Assembly (NCBI RefSeq): GCF_964355755.1
Contig: NC_092671.1
Span: 39,139,304-39,203,303, forward strand
DNA: 64,000 nt
From: Antedon mediterranea
Taxonomy: Eukaryota > Echinodermata > Crinoidea > Comatulida > Antedonidae
Direction of reading: 5' to 3'
The notes under the pieces were generated by a model that ran no database searches, was not told where the DNA came from, and worked only from the letters and a program-made list of their open reading frames with translations. Shown piece by piece: positions 10,585 to 25,500 of this stretch (the first letter of the stretch is position 1; the number at the start of each line of letters is the position of its first letter). The translations under genes and the position numbers were made by a program.

Positions 10585-13500
10585 TTAGTATGTTGCTTCA
10601 TTTGTTTTAACTTGCAAACGATACTTGACAATCTTGCCTGTAAATCTGTGAAGAAAGGAATAAACACACTATAAACCAAGTCACTTTTAAAAATGAAATA
10701 AGAACAATACATATTTTTATTTTATTTTTATTTTTTTATTTTATTCAATCAAAACCAACAGCGATAAATACCGCCACTAACAGGTTTGAAACATAAAACA
10801 ATACAACATAAAAAACGGTTAACAATAAAATACAGATAAAATATATATATATATATATAAAACATAGATTGGCATGCCATAAACAATTTCAATTAAAACA
10901 GGTTATGCAGGCTGTTCAAGAAGTGAACACATAATCGTCCTCTTAAAATAACCAAGTCTATCATTAAAAATATCGATATGATTGCTATTTAGATTATTAA
11001 ATGTATAAGGTAGTCTATGAAAAAGTCCCCTCTTAGTACAGTCGACACGGCTAAAAGGAATATGCAATAAATGTCTATTTCGTGTACGACCAGGAACATT
11101 TAAACTAAATAGTGAAATTAATGAACAGTCATATTTAGAATTTAAAATATTATATAAAAAAACCATATCAGATATCGTTCGACGATTGCTGACAGAATCA
11201 ATGGAAAAGGCAAAATTAACACAGTTATAAGACAGGAATCGAACAAACTTCCGTTGAACAGTGTCGATTCGACGGGCCTGACATGGAGAAATTGAATTGA
11301 AAATTGCGGAACAATATTCAAGGTGAGCATGAGGTGTTCCTTCCCTTTACCAATTTTGCTGATTTCTGACCATCATTTTAGGGATTAAGGTCTAGGACTG
11401 TTAATTGCATTTTAATTGGATTACGATAATAGCTTGTTTAGATTAGGAAGTTTATTGCTTAAGCAAGGTCAGCTAGTGCTCTCTACCAAGTAAGCTGGAA
11501 CTACTTTCTAAATTCATTAGCTCTGGTGTTATGTTTGTATTATAGGATTTCTTTTTCTACTATAATAATATGTGCTTTATTATAATATATATATATGTAC
11601 AGTATTGTCACCCAAAAACATGAAAAATGAATATTTTATTTATTTTTTAAATACGCAATTTTGCAGATGCAAAAAATGTTTTCTCTTTAATAAAAAGGTA
11701 AATTCAATCAAAAACCATTGACTTTCAGTCAATTTGATTTTTTTTTTCTATAAATTGTTTTTTTTTTATCCAATTTTTGGTCAAAGTAAATATCTTATGG
11801 GACTACATACACCTCCTTGGCAGAGATAAAATATTGTCTTGAAAAAGTGAATAAAATATTGAATATGTTATTGTCATTTATAGGTATTTCAACTCCTAAT
11901 TAAAACATTTTTCTACCAATTGCAATTTTCTACCCAATTGAAACATTGTACTATCCATTTTTTTTAGCTTTCATGCTAGCCAAATCAGGGGCGTTTCGGC
12001 CTATGGACGATTCGTCCCGAGACGTTTCGGCCCACTTTTTTTATGTCGAAACGTCAAACTTTTATAATTTTAAGCAGAACAAAATTGTATGTATAAAATT
12101 TTATTGCCGATAACAAAACTGTGTTTTATATTGTTTATATCCAGACGTAATTAAAATTATAAATTTAATTGCCACCGAGCAAAATTGTAGTGTAGGCTGA
12201 GGCTAGACCCTAACTAATCCGTCCAAGCTACGCCCGCCTCACTCATCGGCCATCCATGGTCCGCCGTCTCTCGATCGACTCATCTATCCTACCGCGAGAG
12301 AAGCATGATGTTGGTCTCAATTATTAGTCTTAGATTATTAGTTTGAAAACAGCTTAGGGCATTTCTTAAGTGATTTTTTATTCAACGTATTCTTCCTTGA
12401 TGAATCCTTTGCCCATTGCTAGGCTGTGTAAATCAGTAATTAAAGTTGTGATGCGAAAAGTGTGTGTAATTATTCCACAGGTAAAACAAATAGGCATAAG
12501 AAACCAATCGCACAGGACCTCGTGGTGTGCCGAGGAGAGACTATCTTCTCGAGCGGAAGATCATCGTAAACAAAATTGGTAGAGTCCATTAAGTATGGGG
12601 TTGTTTACTATTTACGAACATATTAAACACGCGCTTCGACCACTGTGTAGGCAAAATATTGATTTTGTTAAATCCCTAAATTGATAATTGCGTATTCTGT
12701 AATCACATGACTGATGATGTAATTCTCAGCGACCTACTAAATGCACATGATTTAATATGTTGGGAAAAAGCTTGCTGTTTATAATGCACATCGTTAACAT
12801 CTATGCTGCCACATGATTCACGGTGCTATTCGCGTTTCTTGGCGTAAATTGGCTGGCGCGTAAATGAAACAATTGATTTTACCAAATTGGTTCCTATTAC
12901 TATTTAGCCGTTGTCGACATAGCGATCGGCGGCTAAGCTAAACTTACACTAGCAAACATTTGCTAGTTTTGACATTTTCAACTACCAATTATCAAGAATC
13001 TACTAGCAAAATGCTAGTTTGCTAGCGTGAATTTCGAGCCCTGTTATATATAAAATTAATACGCCATTCAATCAAGTAAACCATCTACATGCTCTCGACC
13101 ACGTGTACTGTGCAGCGACCACAAATTGTATTTTTTCTTAGCAGCCGCGCGACTCGGTCACTTAATTACGCACAAGAAAAATAGTTCGGAAATTTTATTA
13201 CATCAAAATAAATTAAATCGTTTTTTCTCAATAATTAATATAATCATAATATTGACATTATAATATAACAATATTTACTGCAAAATAACGTGATTTAAGT
13301 GTTACAAATAGATATACTAAAACAGCATTACGTCTTATGTAGGCCTAGTGCATGCATCATCGAGGAATTACTATCACTACGCTCATTGACATGATTGAAA
13401 TGTATTTTAACTTTCTTCTAGCTCCACGTAAACTTAACCGATTTTCACGATTCGAACATGTAAAAACAATATTTTTTTATAATGAATACAACTGTATGAA

Positions 13501-16500
13501 TACTTTTATTTTTTTCTTTACGGAAACATTTATTTTATTTTGTTTGCTATATACACTGTATCTGTTTATCTTGCACTGTCGGACCACAAGCTGTGATTTA
13601 TTGCAACTGGCTCTCGTAAATCGCAGCTCTTTACTTTGATACCAAGGTTAGTTGTCACTAGTGAAAATTGAGGTTGGCCGACCCGCTATAGCTTTATATA
13701 TGACGGGTTAGCTGGTAAAGGGAAGGAACACGGCATGGGACGTATGATAGATTTGTATAAAGATACTTTATACCATACATAAAAATACTTAACCACTGTG
13801 AATAGGTTACAAGACAGTAGGCTATGTATTTGTATATAGTATTATATAAATGCGATTGCAGAATGTTACTTTTTTATCTCAACATTATAGGAATTCATGT
13901 TTTTTATGTGTGTTATTCATTTTATGTAAGTATTTCGATGTAGAGAGCCTCTCGATGGTTTATTTTTATTTATAACTTTCAGGTGATCCTGCATCATTGA
14001 TTTACTTTTGTACTGTTTTTAGTCGCGTGGACGCGACTCTATAGTTCATTATGTCGGTCGGTCGGTCTGTCTGTTGGTCCGGTATCACTATGCGTTTTAG
14101 CACGCGACTTATGGCTGTTGGCCTTGTTATTTCTTACTTTCCACTGTATTTTGAAATTTGGTGCAATAAATGATATGATATTTGTCTATAGGAAAGACAT
14201 AGTAAAGATGCATATACAGTATACATTGTTGTCTATAGTTATTTCTTGTATACAATTACTTTACTAACCGTGAGAAGGAGTTGTCAAAGACCAGAGTGTA
14301 CGTTCCAGCCTGTTTGGTGGTCAATTCACCCTGAATAGCTTCACGATGAGAATTGCACCGACATAGTGGAATCAGCTCCTCTATAGCAGCACCCTCTGAC
14401 ATGCCTTGAAACAGCACAGCAAAAGCGACACTCTGAAAAACAACAAATGTGAAAATTCAACTAGACCATTCAATTCAGCAGTAGTCGTATATTATTGGAC
14501 CAGATTCTGTCTAATTTGGTAGTGAGATAAAGGTTGACTCACGATATCTTATTTTATTTATTTTTATTTATTTTATTCAATTTTCAGGCACAAAAATACA
14601 AAACAACAAGACAGCGGTGCAGCACCCTGAGGATTGCCATGAGTGCAAAGCACTATCGAGATGGCTCTCCATATACTGCACTTCAACACCTTAAAGTGTC
14701 TTTCACACCTGTTCCAGCACGGTTTTGGTCCGGTGAATCGAGCTGGGTGATATTATCGCCCAGTGGCGTAACACAGAGGGCTAAGGCCCCTTGTGAGGAA
14801 CTGCTGTAGGCCTTGGGCGTTTTCGACATATTTAAATGCCTGTTTTTTCCTCAGGACACTGCTCAGGGGCCCCTGCGTTTAGTAAGTAAGCACTCATAGC
14901 CTAGGTGTGAAAAACCCTTAATAAATTTCCCATTGCTGGTATGATATTATTTTTATTTTAACTGAAAAGCATTATAATCAGTTGTTTACCTTCGGACTTG
15001 ATTTAAACTCCCACAAAATGCTTACTCCAGGTTCGTCCACCATGATGGGGATTCCGTGACCAACTCCGGCATCAATGTCAAGTTCAATGAACTCATCAGA
15101 GTTTTCCTCAATATTTGCTACTGTTTTTGTATCCCACATAACCAAACTGTAAGACAGAAAGTCAACATTAGCGTTGTAACGCACAACTCTTTTAACTCCA
15201 ATCCTAAGCCTTAAATGAGACTTAGTTTATAAGCATGATAAATTATTCTAAATAGTTTATCTTTCCTGTAATTGACGAAAAAAAATATTAATTATTATAC
15301 TGGTTTTTCTTATTTATCTGCTTCTTATGCAAATTGGTTGAATTTTAGTAGAACTTTGGCAAATTTGGACACCTACTGTACAAAGCGTCTCCTTATAGGG
15401 TGTCCTATAATAGCTGTTCGATTGGTCTCCTTTTTTTTTCCGTTTTGCAAAATTTTGTTGTTGTTTTTAGTTTCATGGCTGCATTTCTCATGGCTTTCAC
15501 TAGCGCCTTGAGCACTTTGTGGATATGTATGCGCTATAAATCTTATTATTATTATTATTATTATTGCCGTTGATTCATTTCACAGGATAGTGTCCCCTTA
15601 ATAGGTGATCTATAGACTTGACCCAAGTCTGTATTTATGGTCTTTTTTATGTTAGTCCACCAGTTAACGTTTCAATTTTTGTCTGCTCAAGTAGTATACA
15701 TATGAATTTATTTATCTTTTCACTAATATTAAGTAAAAACTCCGTCTGGAACCCAAACTACTGTATAGTAGGTGCTCTACTGCAGTTACCTTTCTTCGTT
15801 AACTGTTCTTGTCTGTGTTTCGTCATCATCCTCAATAACTCTAATCACGCTGATTTCATCCTCACTTATGATTGAGAACTCATCTCCTTCTGCCTTGGTA
15901 GGAGTGCCTGCTGGGGACCTCTGTAGCAATGGTGAATTGGGAACATTCTGAATGTGTTGATCACTGTAAATAAAAATTGGAAGATATTGATTATTATTTC
16001 TAGTGAGTGAGTGGCCGAGTGGTTAAGACAGAAGAACCGTAATTACGTAGTCATAACATTGGCAGGGGTTCGAGGCTCATTCACTTCATGGTTCTGTTGG
16101 TAGAAAGAGTCTTCTCGGATAAGGACCATAAACCGTATGTCCAGTGTACACATCTAGCTCGTGTGCACTTTAAAGAACCTAGTACATCTTTCAAGACGAG
16201 TAGGGGGTTACCCCGGTGTATTAGTACATCACAGCCACTGATCACCAACTGGGCCCTCTGGGAGACCAGTCTTTGAAGAGGTTACCCAGTATAAATATAT
16301 ATTTTTATTATTATTATTTCAAAAATAATTATCAAGGGTGATGGTTGACCTAGAAGCACACACTCTCCTTTTGACAACTGAAAATAAATAAATCTATTTT
16401 TGACAGACTATTAATATTATATGTCAAAGTACCACCACCCTTAAACAAATCTTGGATATGCCTCTATCAATACACAACTTTCAACCAGTTTATATAATAA

Positions 16501-19500
16501 TTAATAATAATAATTAATAATTAATTAATTAATAATTAATTAATAAAGTTTCCATTACACTTTATTTGTTTTTTCCTTTTGTTTCTGATGCAATAATAAT
16601 AATTTTGACTTTTAAGAGCATAATTCATAAAGCCTCTATGTGCTTCACATAAGAATAAAGTAATCCATGAAATAAATAAAATAAAAGAAATTGAAAGGTC
16701 CCATTACATAGTTGGGTACAGTATGTATTGGCCACACACCTTGTGAGAAGACTGCCCCCAATCTCACTCTCAGTCGGTGACTGTTCTTGGTTCTGAGGTG
16801 AATAGTTAGACCTGGCTAAATTATCTTGATAAACTTCTTGTTCACTATAAGTCTTTGTATTGTCTTCACCATCGTCATCGTCGTCGCTCTGGACCAATAG
16901 GGATATGCTATTTGACCTAGGCCCATCAGTCTCTTTGTTATGCTCATGCTTTATAAAACACAGCTCGCAAACTCGAACCTTTTTACTATAAAAAAAATAT
17001 AACAAATATTATATTGGGAATAATTTTGTATTTCTGTTACTAGTAGTAAACATACATTTGGAAGCTTTGTCTACACTGTCAAACTAGTTTGACAAAAAAG
17101 TGTGATGTGCCCAAATATGGTAGTGATATGCCAAAATATGGTAGTGATATGACATCATCATGTCCATATATGGGCACATAGTAGATATTTCGCTCCATTA
17201 TTATTTTGATTTGATGAGTTGATTTGTATTTTTGGCAGAATAAATATTACAGAAACAAAATATAAAACTAAACAAAATGCCAATGGATTCATAATATAAC
17301 CTTACTTGCTAGAAGATGACATCACAAAATGATTAGAGCACTTGCTGCAAAAGATGCGTCCACAAAGTCTGCAATGATGGCGCCGTACTGTCAGACCAAA
17401 CTCTGCATCACATTGCATACAATTAAGAACCTGCAAAACATAATGAATATTCATTAACATGCTGGCTCATGTGTAAGCCCATCTAGTGGCAGATTATTAC
17501 AGAATTAACACATGCATTACTTTTTTACAGCTCTGTCACTACACTATCAAACTTTATGTGACAAAAAAGTGTGATGTGCTCAAATATGGTAGTGATATGC
17601 TCAAATATGGTAGTGATATGACATCATCATGTCCATATTTGGGCACATCACATTTTGTCACATAAAGTTTGATAGTGTAGACAGAGCTTAAGTAACTTAC
17701 ATCCTTGTCTTCTAACCAACGTTCAGATGCTTTTTGTTTCAACATGTAATCTAGTTTCTCTGTTCTCTGCCACAGTGTATCCTTTTCTCTAATACAAAAA
17801 AAAATGTTGTTACAAAATCACTTCAAAACAAGGATTTTCATATGAATGAATAAAAATATTCCAAGCCAGCTCACTTATTTGAACTTGAAAATTGTAGAGT
17901 TGGCCACTAACTTTAAGCTTGTTTACTCAAGTAAAGTAACTGAGAAATTATTACAGATAACTCTCCCAATACCAGACAGCTTTGGACTGGCCAAATATGT
18001 CTGATTTTCTAGAAAGTCTTGTATTCAGAATGTGTTTTTAATGGTAAAAATTAATTGGGGACAGATTGGACTTCAAGAAAAGTCTGGTATTGGAAGAGTT
18101 TCCAGTTTTTTTTAGAGAGTACGGTATTGGGAAAGTTGAATGTACTGTATTACTGGGTTTTATGGTGTAGGTATATTTAAATAAATGTTATAATAAAAGA
18201 TATGAGACCTTAGTAGCTTGATAAGTCTTTTCTTCAAATCTCTATTATCAGTGGTGAGCTGCGTTATGTTTGTTTCCAATTTCACCTCCCTGTCTGTTTT
18301 GTCATCACGAAGAACTTCAAAATCATGCTGTAAAGTTGCGAAATATTATTATACAGTACAAGTATACAGTTCATACATCTTATAAAACATTTATATTTGA
18401 TAATAAATGTACAAATACAATTAAAACCATAATATGATACTTACCCGCAGGTTTGCTGCAGTAGATTTCTCTTGCTCCAGTAATCGGCTTAACTATGTTT
18501 ATGGAGAAACAAAGTTAACGTTAGTAGATTTTATTTGTCAATTAAAATTTATGTTCTGTCAAAAACAATTTAGGAGAAGTCCATATGCACTTCCAGATTT
18601 CCCTAGTCTGGAGTCACAGTATATGATTCTAAATAGCATGACAGAATGAAATGTTTACATAACATACCTCTTGAGACTTGGTAACCGTCACCTCTAGTTC
18701 TTCTTTACAACACACTAACTTGTGGTTTGCAACAGTAAGCTGTCATTGTCAAGAAATATTTTAGAAATTAGAAGAAAATTGTGTGATTGTGCAGAGAAGA
18801 GGACAATTGCATTATGGGTACTGGTGATGTATAACAGTGTGAATGTGCAGAGAAGAGGACAATTGTATTGTGGGTACTCAGGGGCGAATCTAGGATTTTG
18901 ATAAAGAGGGGCCGATATGGGAAAATAATCGTCTAGGGGGGTCTGGCATGCTCCCCTGGAAATTTTTTTTCTAGACGTCCGGAGATAGCATCTGAGGCGT
19001 TTTGGCCAGTCGATTTTTGTCATATAATTATTGGAATATAGTGGGTTTTATTGGTTTTTTGTTGTGCCTAAAGCCTGTTTTCCCGTCGCGAATGTTGACA
19101 CATTTTTTACGCGATCGTTGCTGGGACACATGGACGTAAAGTTTTGCAATACCAAGATCGGTCACATGCAGCCGGGCCCGTGTGAAAATTGAAAAAGTTA
19201 TGGGTTTTGATGCTTCAACCCAGCCAGCCTAGGACATGTTTTTGCTGATATTTTAATCTAGTCTTTACACTAAAGACAAACATTAAATAAAAATTGTTTT
19301 TATATTAAAATTTAGTTTTACTTACACTTGTTATTTTGAAATATCAGACTTTAAAAGAATAGGGCCTACAAAAAACATTGTCGCGTTTAAAAAAATCAAG
19401 AATTGTCAGCGCGTACGTTTTTTTCACAAACAATGATGACGTAATTTATGAACTATTTGATTGGTCAGTCAGTTTTACCGATCTTATCGTTGAACTAGGT

Positions 19501-22500
19501 TTAACTTTTACAAAAAATTGAAGATTTCAACGATTTTTAATGTTGATTTGTACCCCCTTTTCCTGTAAAATCGTGTGTAATGTAAATGTAAATGGGTGCA
19601 TAATATATATATTACAAAAGGGGGGACCGGGGCCGGCCCGGCCCCCCTAAATCCGCCTCTGGTACTGTTGATGTATAACAGTGTGAATTTGCAAAGAGGA
19701 CAATTGCATTGTGGGTACTAATGGTTAATGGGGAGAAAAAGAAAGGTAGAGCCAACTATTTTATGTGATTATCTACCGATTATTATACCTCTTCTGCTTG
19801 TTGTAGACGTCCTTCTTCAAGCTGTCTCCGAACAGTTTCTAGATCAGTCTCAAGGTTGATAACAACTTTTTCTTGTTCTTGTTCCTTTACTTTCAATCTA
19901 ATGATGATTTCTTCTTGTTCTTTGTGTTCCTAATGTTATAAAAACCACACATTTTTTTGTCACGTAAAGTTTGATAGTGTGGACAGAGCTTAGGTAATTC
20001 AGTGCATACAAATCTAAATAATCAAAAGTGTCATTTACCTTCAGGGTGTCTTCGAATTTCATGACATCAGTGCTGGCTTGGAACCTGATGGCACTTAGCT
20101 GCTCTGTCAGACTTTCTAGTTCACTTTTCAAACTTGTACATTCAGATGTTTTATCTGCAAGTTCGTTACTAACACTTTCAAGTGATGTTTTTGTGTTTGC
20201 ATTCTCTTGACTAAAGAATTCAAGACTATCATGCAAGCCTTTAATTTCGACAGCTTTTTCGTCGATAGTTTTACTGTCTGCAACAGCAGAATCACTCCAC
20301 TTCAACAATGCTTCTTTATTTTCAGTTTTTGCTGTTTCTAAAAGTTGTGTAAGCTCCAATATTTCTGCATTTAATGTATCATTTTTATCTTTTATTTCAT
20401 TTCGCTCTTTTACCAACATTTCTGTTTTCTCCGCTAATTCATTAATTTCTTTTTCTGAATTTTCTTTCAACTCTTTTAGTTCGGACTCAAAAGTAGTTTT
20501 CTCCTTTTCTAATGCCATCATGTCTCCATCCATTTTTTCTTTTTCTTCACTGATGGAAATAAACTGGGCTTGTAACATATCAAACTGTTCTCGAAGAAAG
20601 GCCAATTTATCTTCATGTTCTTTTTGTAACGTCTCTTTGCATATTTCAAACTTGTCTTGATTTCCTGCGGTGTCTTCTTGAACTTGAATGACTTCTTCTA
20701 ATGTCTCTTGGATTTCTCTCGTAGTTGCCGATTCCTTCTCCAGAGACTTCTCCATCGCTTCTAAGTTTTTTTCCAATTCATCTTTCTTTTGAATTAGGGT
20801 TTGAACTTGATCTTTAAGATTAGAAATTGATTGTTCTCTATTAGTTAAAGTCTGCACCAATTCTTGTTTTTCTGCTTCAATTGTACTCAACATTTCTGCA
20901 ATGGCTTTTAGTTCATTTTGAGTTTTTGTCTCAGATTCAGTCTGATCCAGCAGCTCTTTATCCTTCTCTTGAAGATGGCATGAAAGAGTTTCCTCTTTTT
21001 TAACAAGATTATCGCAGTCATTTCTAAGAATGATATTTTCTGTTTGTAACTTTGTCAGTTCCTCTTCTTGAAGACACAACTCTTTCTTCTGAACTTCAAC
21101 TGTACTTTGCAAGTTTGAAATTGCACTTTCCTGAGAATCAACCTTCTTGTTAAATTCTTGAACTTGGTCTAACAGGCGTCCAACTTCTTCAGTTTTGTTT
21201 TTTAGAAGTTTTTCCAAGTGAGAACATTGCGATTTTTCAACAAGGATAGCATTATTACTTGCTTGTAGGTTGTCTTTAAGTGTCTTCTTTTCTAAGACAA
21301 TGTTCTGCAATCGTTCTTCAATATCTTTTGGTTCTTCTCTACCATCTACTCTATCCCTATTATCATCCTCTGACATCCCATCCTCTACATTTGAATCAAT
21401 CTGACTGAAAATTGTTTTTAAATTTAGAAGTTGTTCTTTTAATTCTTTAACTTGGATTTCTGTTTGAATTACTTTGCTGGCAAGATCCTCTTTTGACGCT
21501 TTTAATTCACATCTCTCAGTCGAAAGTGTCTTCTTTTCCTGTTTAACATTTTTCAAATCTTCAGACAAGGAACACATGGTTGTCTCCTTCATAGACAGGG
21601 AACTTTTTGTTTCCTCAAGTTTCATTTCCAATTCTTTTTTAGAGTTTTCCAGGATTTCAACCTTTTCTATTTGTCTTCGACAATTGTATTCTAAATCACT
21701 GTTTTTTGCCTTTAGATTTGATACAGAAGCAGATTCTTCTGATAACCTTTGTTCAAGAAGTTCTACTTTACGAGAAAGTTCTTCTTTTGTGCCTTTTAAA
21801 TTTAAATTTTCTGTTTCTACATCATTAACTCTTGATAAAAGTTCATGCACCTTAGTTGCAGAATCAAAATGGCTGGATACCGTCACATTCTTTTCCTCAA
21901 CCATTCCTTCCATTTTTGATAAAAGTCCAATATTTTTCACTTCAAAATTTGCAAGTTTTGATTCTAAATCTGTGATGTTTTCATTCTTTTTCGATACCAA
22001 CGTATTCAAAGATTCCTGATCTTGTGTCAGGCTGGTCACCTGTAATCTCAGACTACCAATAAGCACGTCCTGTTCTGCAATTTGTGACTGAAATTCAACT
22101 TCACTTTTAGAAAAATATTTCTCACGACTTTCATGCTGTTTGTTTAAACATTCGATCCTGTCACATAAATCTGTTTTAATCTGTTCTGCTTCTTTTAATC
22201 TTGTCTGAAATTCTAAATTAATTTGATTCATTTGTTCACCTTTTTTCTGACATTCCATTTCTGATTTTTCTAGCTTGTACAACGTATCTTGTTTAAATCG
22301 TTCAGCGTCTTCTTGAAACCTGCTCAACCTCTCTTCAGTTTCCAAAGCGAGTTTATGCAAATCTTCATTTTCAGTTTCCATGGATAGGATTTGTTGGCGA
22401 AGCTGTCTGTTTATTTCCTCACATTCTTGAAAATCTTTATGAAGTTGGGAATAATAATCTGCCTTAGAAGAGTCCTCTGGGACACTGGTGCTCATGATCT

Positions 22501-25500
22501 CACTTGTAGCCTAAACAAAATAAAAACAAAATGGTCATGTACTCTATCATGTGTATTTTAGGTACCTTCATATTCTGGTTAAATATAATAATATAATTAA
22601 ACTACTATCCGTTTGATGCAATGTTGCAAACCTATGAGCATGAATATATCAGTACAGTCAAAACAGGCCACCAAGAAATCCAGAATAAATTTAAACTAAA
22701 TTCAAAAGCCCAGTATTCTGTATTCACCAATCACACTTAAGTGAGATATTACCCTTAAATATTAAGTATTTCACTTAACTCAATAAATATTCCCCTTCAA
22801 TTGTATTCATTTAGAAGTGTTTCCCTTAGTGTGAATGGTGAATACCGCCACATAAACATTATTATTTTCTCTAATATTAATATCTCTCATATATTTATAT
22901 TTAGGTTAATTTCGATTGAGAAAACAAACCTGAGAGCTGAGACTGTTCATGCTAGTGGTCCTACTGGGTAGTTGCCACATCTGAGAGCCGTGGCTGAAAG
23001 TCTTTCTGGCAAATGTCGGCCACGCAGCATCAAGGTCATTTCCCGTTGGTGACAAATCAAATTGTACCTCATTCAGATCATAAAAGTCATTTATCAACAA
23101 TGATGACAGTTTTGGATTCATGAGAAGTGATTTCGGTGAGTACCAATCACTAGAAATATAAAAAAAGTACTTAAAATTAATTTAAAAAAACTTAAATTTA
23201 CTCAATATAATTATTATATATACATATATTGTTTATTTTATTTCTTAATTTCATACACATCCAACAGTGAGTAACTCGCCATTTACAGAATGGATAAACT
23301 ATTTAATAATTTATCGTGCTTATAAACTAAGTCTCAGGCTTAGTGAGTGGAGTTGAAAGAGTCGTGAATTACAACCCTGGCACTAGGTTAGGATTGAACC
23401 CTGGACTTTGCGATTGGAAGCCAAGCATGTTAACCACCTATCTACAGCTTCACTATATAATAATAATAATAATAGTCTGTTCTTATATAGCGCATAGTAC
23501 AGTAGATAATGGAGGTTTATGATATAGATCTTTAAATATTATACCTTGTAACTTTTCTCTTGGATAAACATTGTTGAAGTGTGTCAGCTAGTCGTTGATG
23601 TACCAGGCAGTAACGAATAAAAGCACGCCCTCTCCCAAGAGATGTCCGAACCTGTTACAGAAATGGAGAAAGTTAAAATATCAAAATAGCAGCCTGTATA
23701 AACAAAAGCCTACCATTGATGTAGCCACAAAAAAGTGGTGTGGTTTTTGCAAGAAATGTTAACAATCTTTGTTCAAGCCAATGAGTTGTCAAAGATAGGC
23801 CCTCAGTGAAAAAGTGGTTGAAACCTTACGGACCATACTGGTGGCTACAGCCTGCATATAGTTATCTTAATGGAAATTGTAGATAGTACCTCTGACATTG
23901 CTTTAACAAACTTGATGCCATCATTCAAGCCTTTCGTCTTGCTTAGACATTCAACATAATAATCCCAGTATTCTTTTTTGGATCCCATTAACGAATATCG
24001 AACTGAAAAATAATAAGTAATCATCAATAAACTAAACGCAAATAATATCCTCACAATAAAAAAAAATGTGAAGACATGGTCAAAGTGAATAACTATTTAT
24101 ACAAAATAATTGTAAAAATTAATTTTTCAGGGAGACAGTATATCTTTAATATTTCACAAAACCACAACACAACAATGAGATAATTAACATAAAGTAATAT
24201 ATTAGTAATTAATAATTCTGCTTTTATCATAGTTTATTATGGGCTCCGTGGAGACCATCAAAAATTGCACAGGGACGGTATTTCACATCTTCTGTGCGGG
24301 GTATTGGGATAAGTTTTCAACTAGCAATAATCACGCCTCGGATAAACCTCATTGGCTATGATATCGCCTCTGCGCAAAGATGCCTAACAACCTGAAGAAA
24401 GTGTAATATGTACTGCCGAACCATTCTCTGCACATTGGTGTCATAAAACATACCAACAACATATTCTTATTGTCTCATATAATTGGTTATTTAATATCAT
24501 TATTATTTTAAATTCAATGAAAATCTTAACTAACCAACGTTATCTTATCCTAAATCAATATTTTATATTACTATTATTTTAATGAAAACTTAATTTTATC
24601 TACTTATGAATATTCAATAGGAGTAGTTTGTCAATAGAGGGCGCTATGACAATTTACTGCAAATTATCAGCTTTTTGTTATTCCTAACTAATTCAAGGAC
24701 AATATTAAATATACTATGTTATAGTTAAATTAAAACAGCTGGTGTTAGGTTCAAATCCTGTAGCAGTCTTTGGACTTTCAACTGGAGAAGTACACAAACC
24801 AATATTTTAAACTGTTATTAAATTAAAACTCACTTTTAAATTCGCCCTGCATAAGATACTCCAAACGTGAACAAAACTTTTGTAGCGTGACCGAGTCATC
24901 CGTAATTGGATATCTATTTTCATCAAACTCATTCTTTAACTCTTTAACACAACCTGTGAATTTATAGTATATAATATTCATTTTATTGTATTTTTAAGAT
25001 AACAACAAAAAAATATTCAGTATATTAAATTATCATTATAACTAAAAATAATGTTGCTGATTTATTAAATAAATTAATCAAATTTAGTTAAATTATAACA
25101 CTGGTCTTAAATTTAATATTTTCAATATTTAAGCAACAAAAGTTATAAATATAAGCTAATAATAAGCTAAAGCTTTGTCCACACTATCAAACTTAAGCTC
25201 TGTCCACACTATCAAACTTAAGCTCTGTCCACACTATCAAACTTAAGCTCTGTCCACACTATCAAACTTAAGCTCTGTCCACACTATCAAACTTAAGCTC
25301 TGTCCACACTATCAAACTTAAGCTCTGTCCACACTATCAAACTTAAGCTCTGTCCACACTATCAAACTTAAGCTCTGTCTACACTATCAAACTTAAGCTC
25401 TGTCCACACTATCAAACTTAAGCTCTGTCCACACTATCAAACTTAAGCTCTGTCTACACTATCAAACTTAAGCTCTGTCCACACTATCAAACTTAAGCTC

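Noticed and set aside
10903-11330. Host gene on the minus strand with an 87-codon ORF
   Set aside because: The sequence is a retrotransposon ORF end, frame-shifted, with the same 3' end at 1347-1614.
14534-14809. 91-codon ORF
   Set aside because: Lies in a FYCO1 intron over transposon-like sequence, with no family resemblance.
20028-22019. Plus-strand ORFs inside the FYCO1 coiled-coil exon
   Set aside because: Antisense shadows of the 2,472-nt exon; compositional only.
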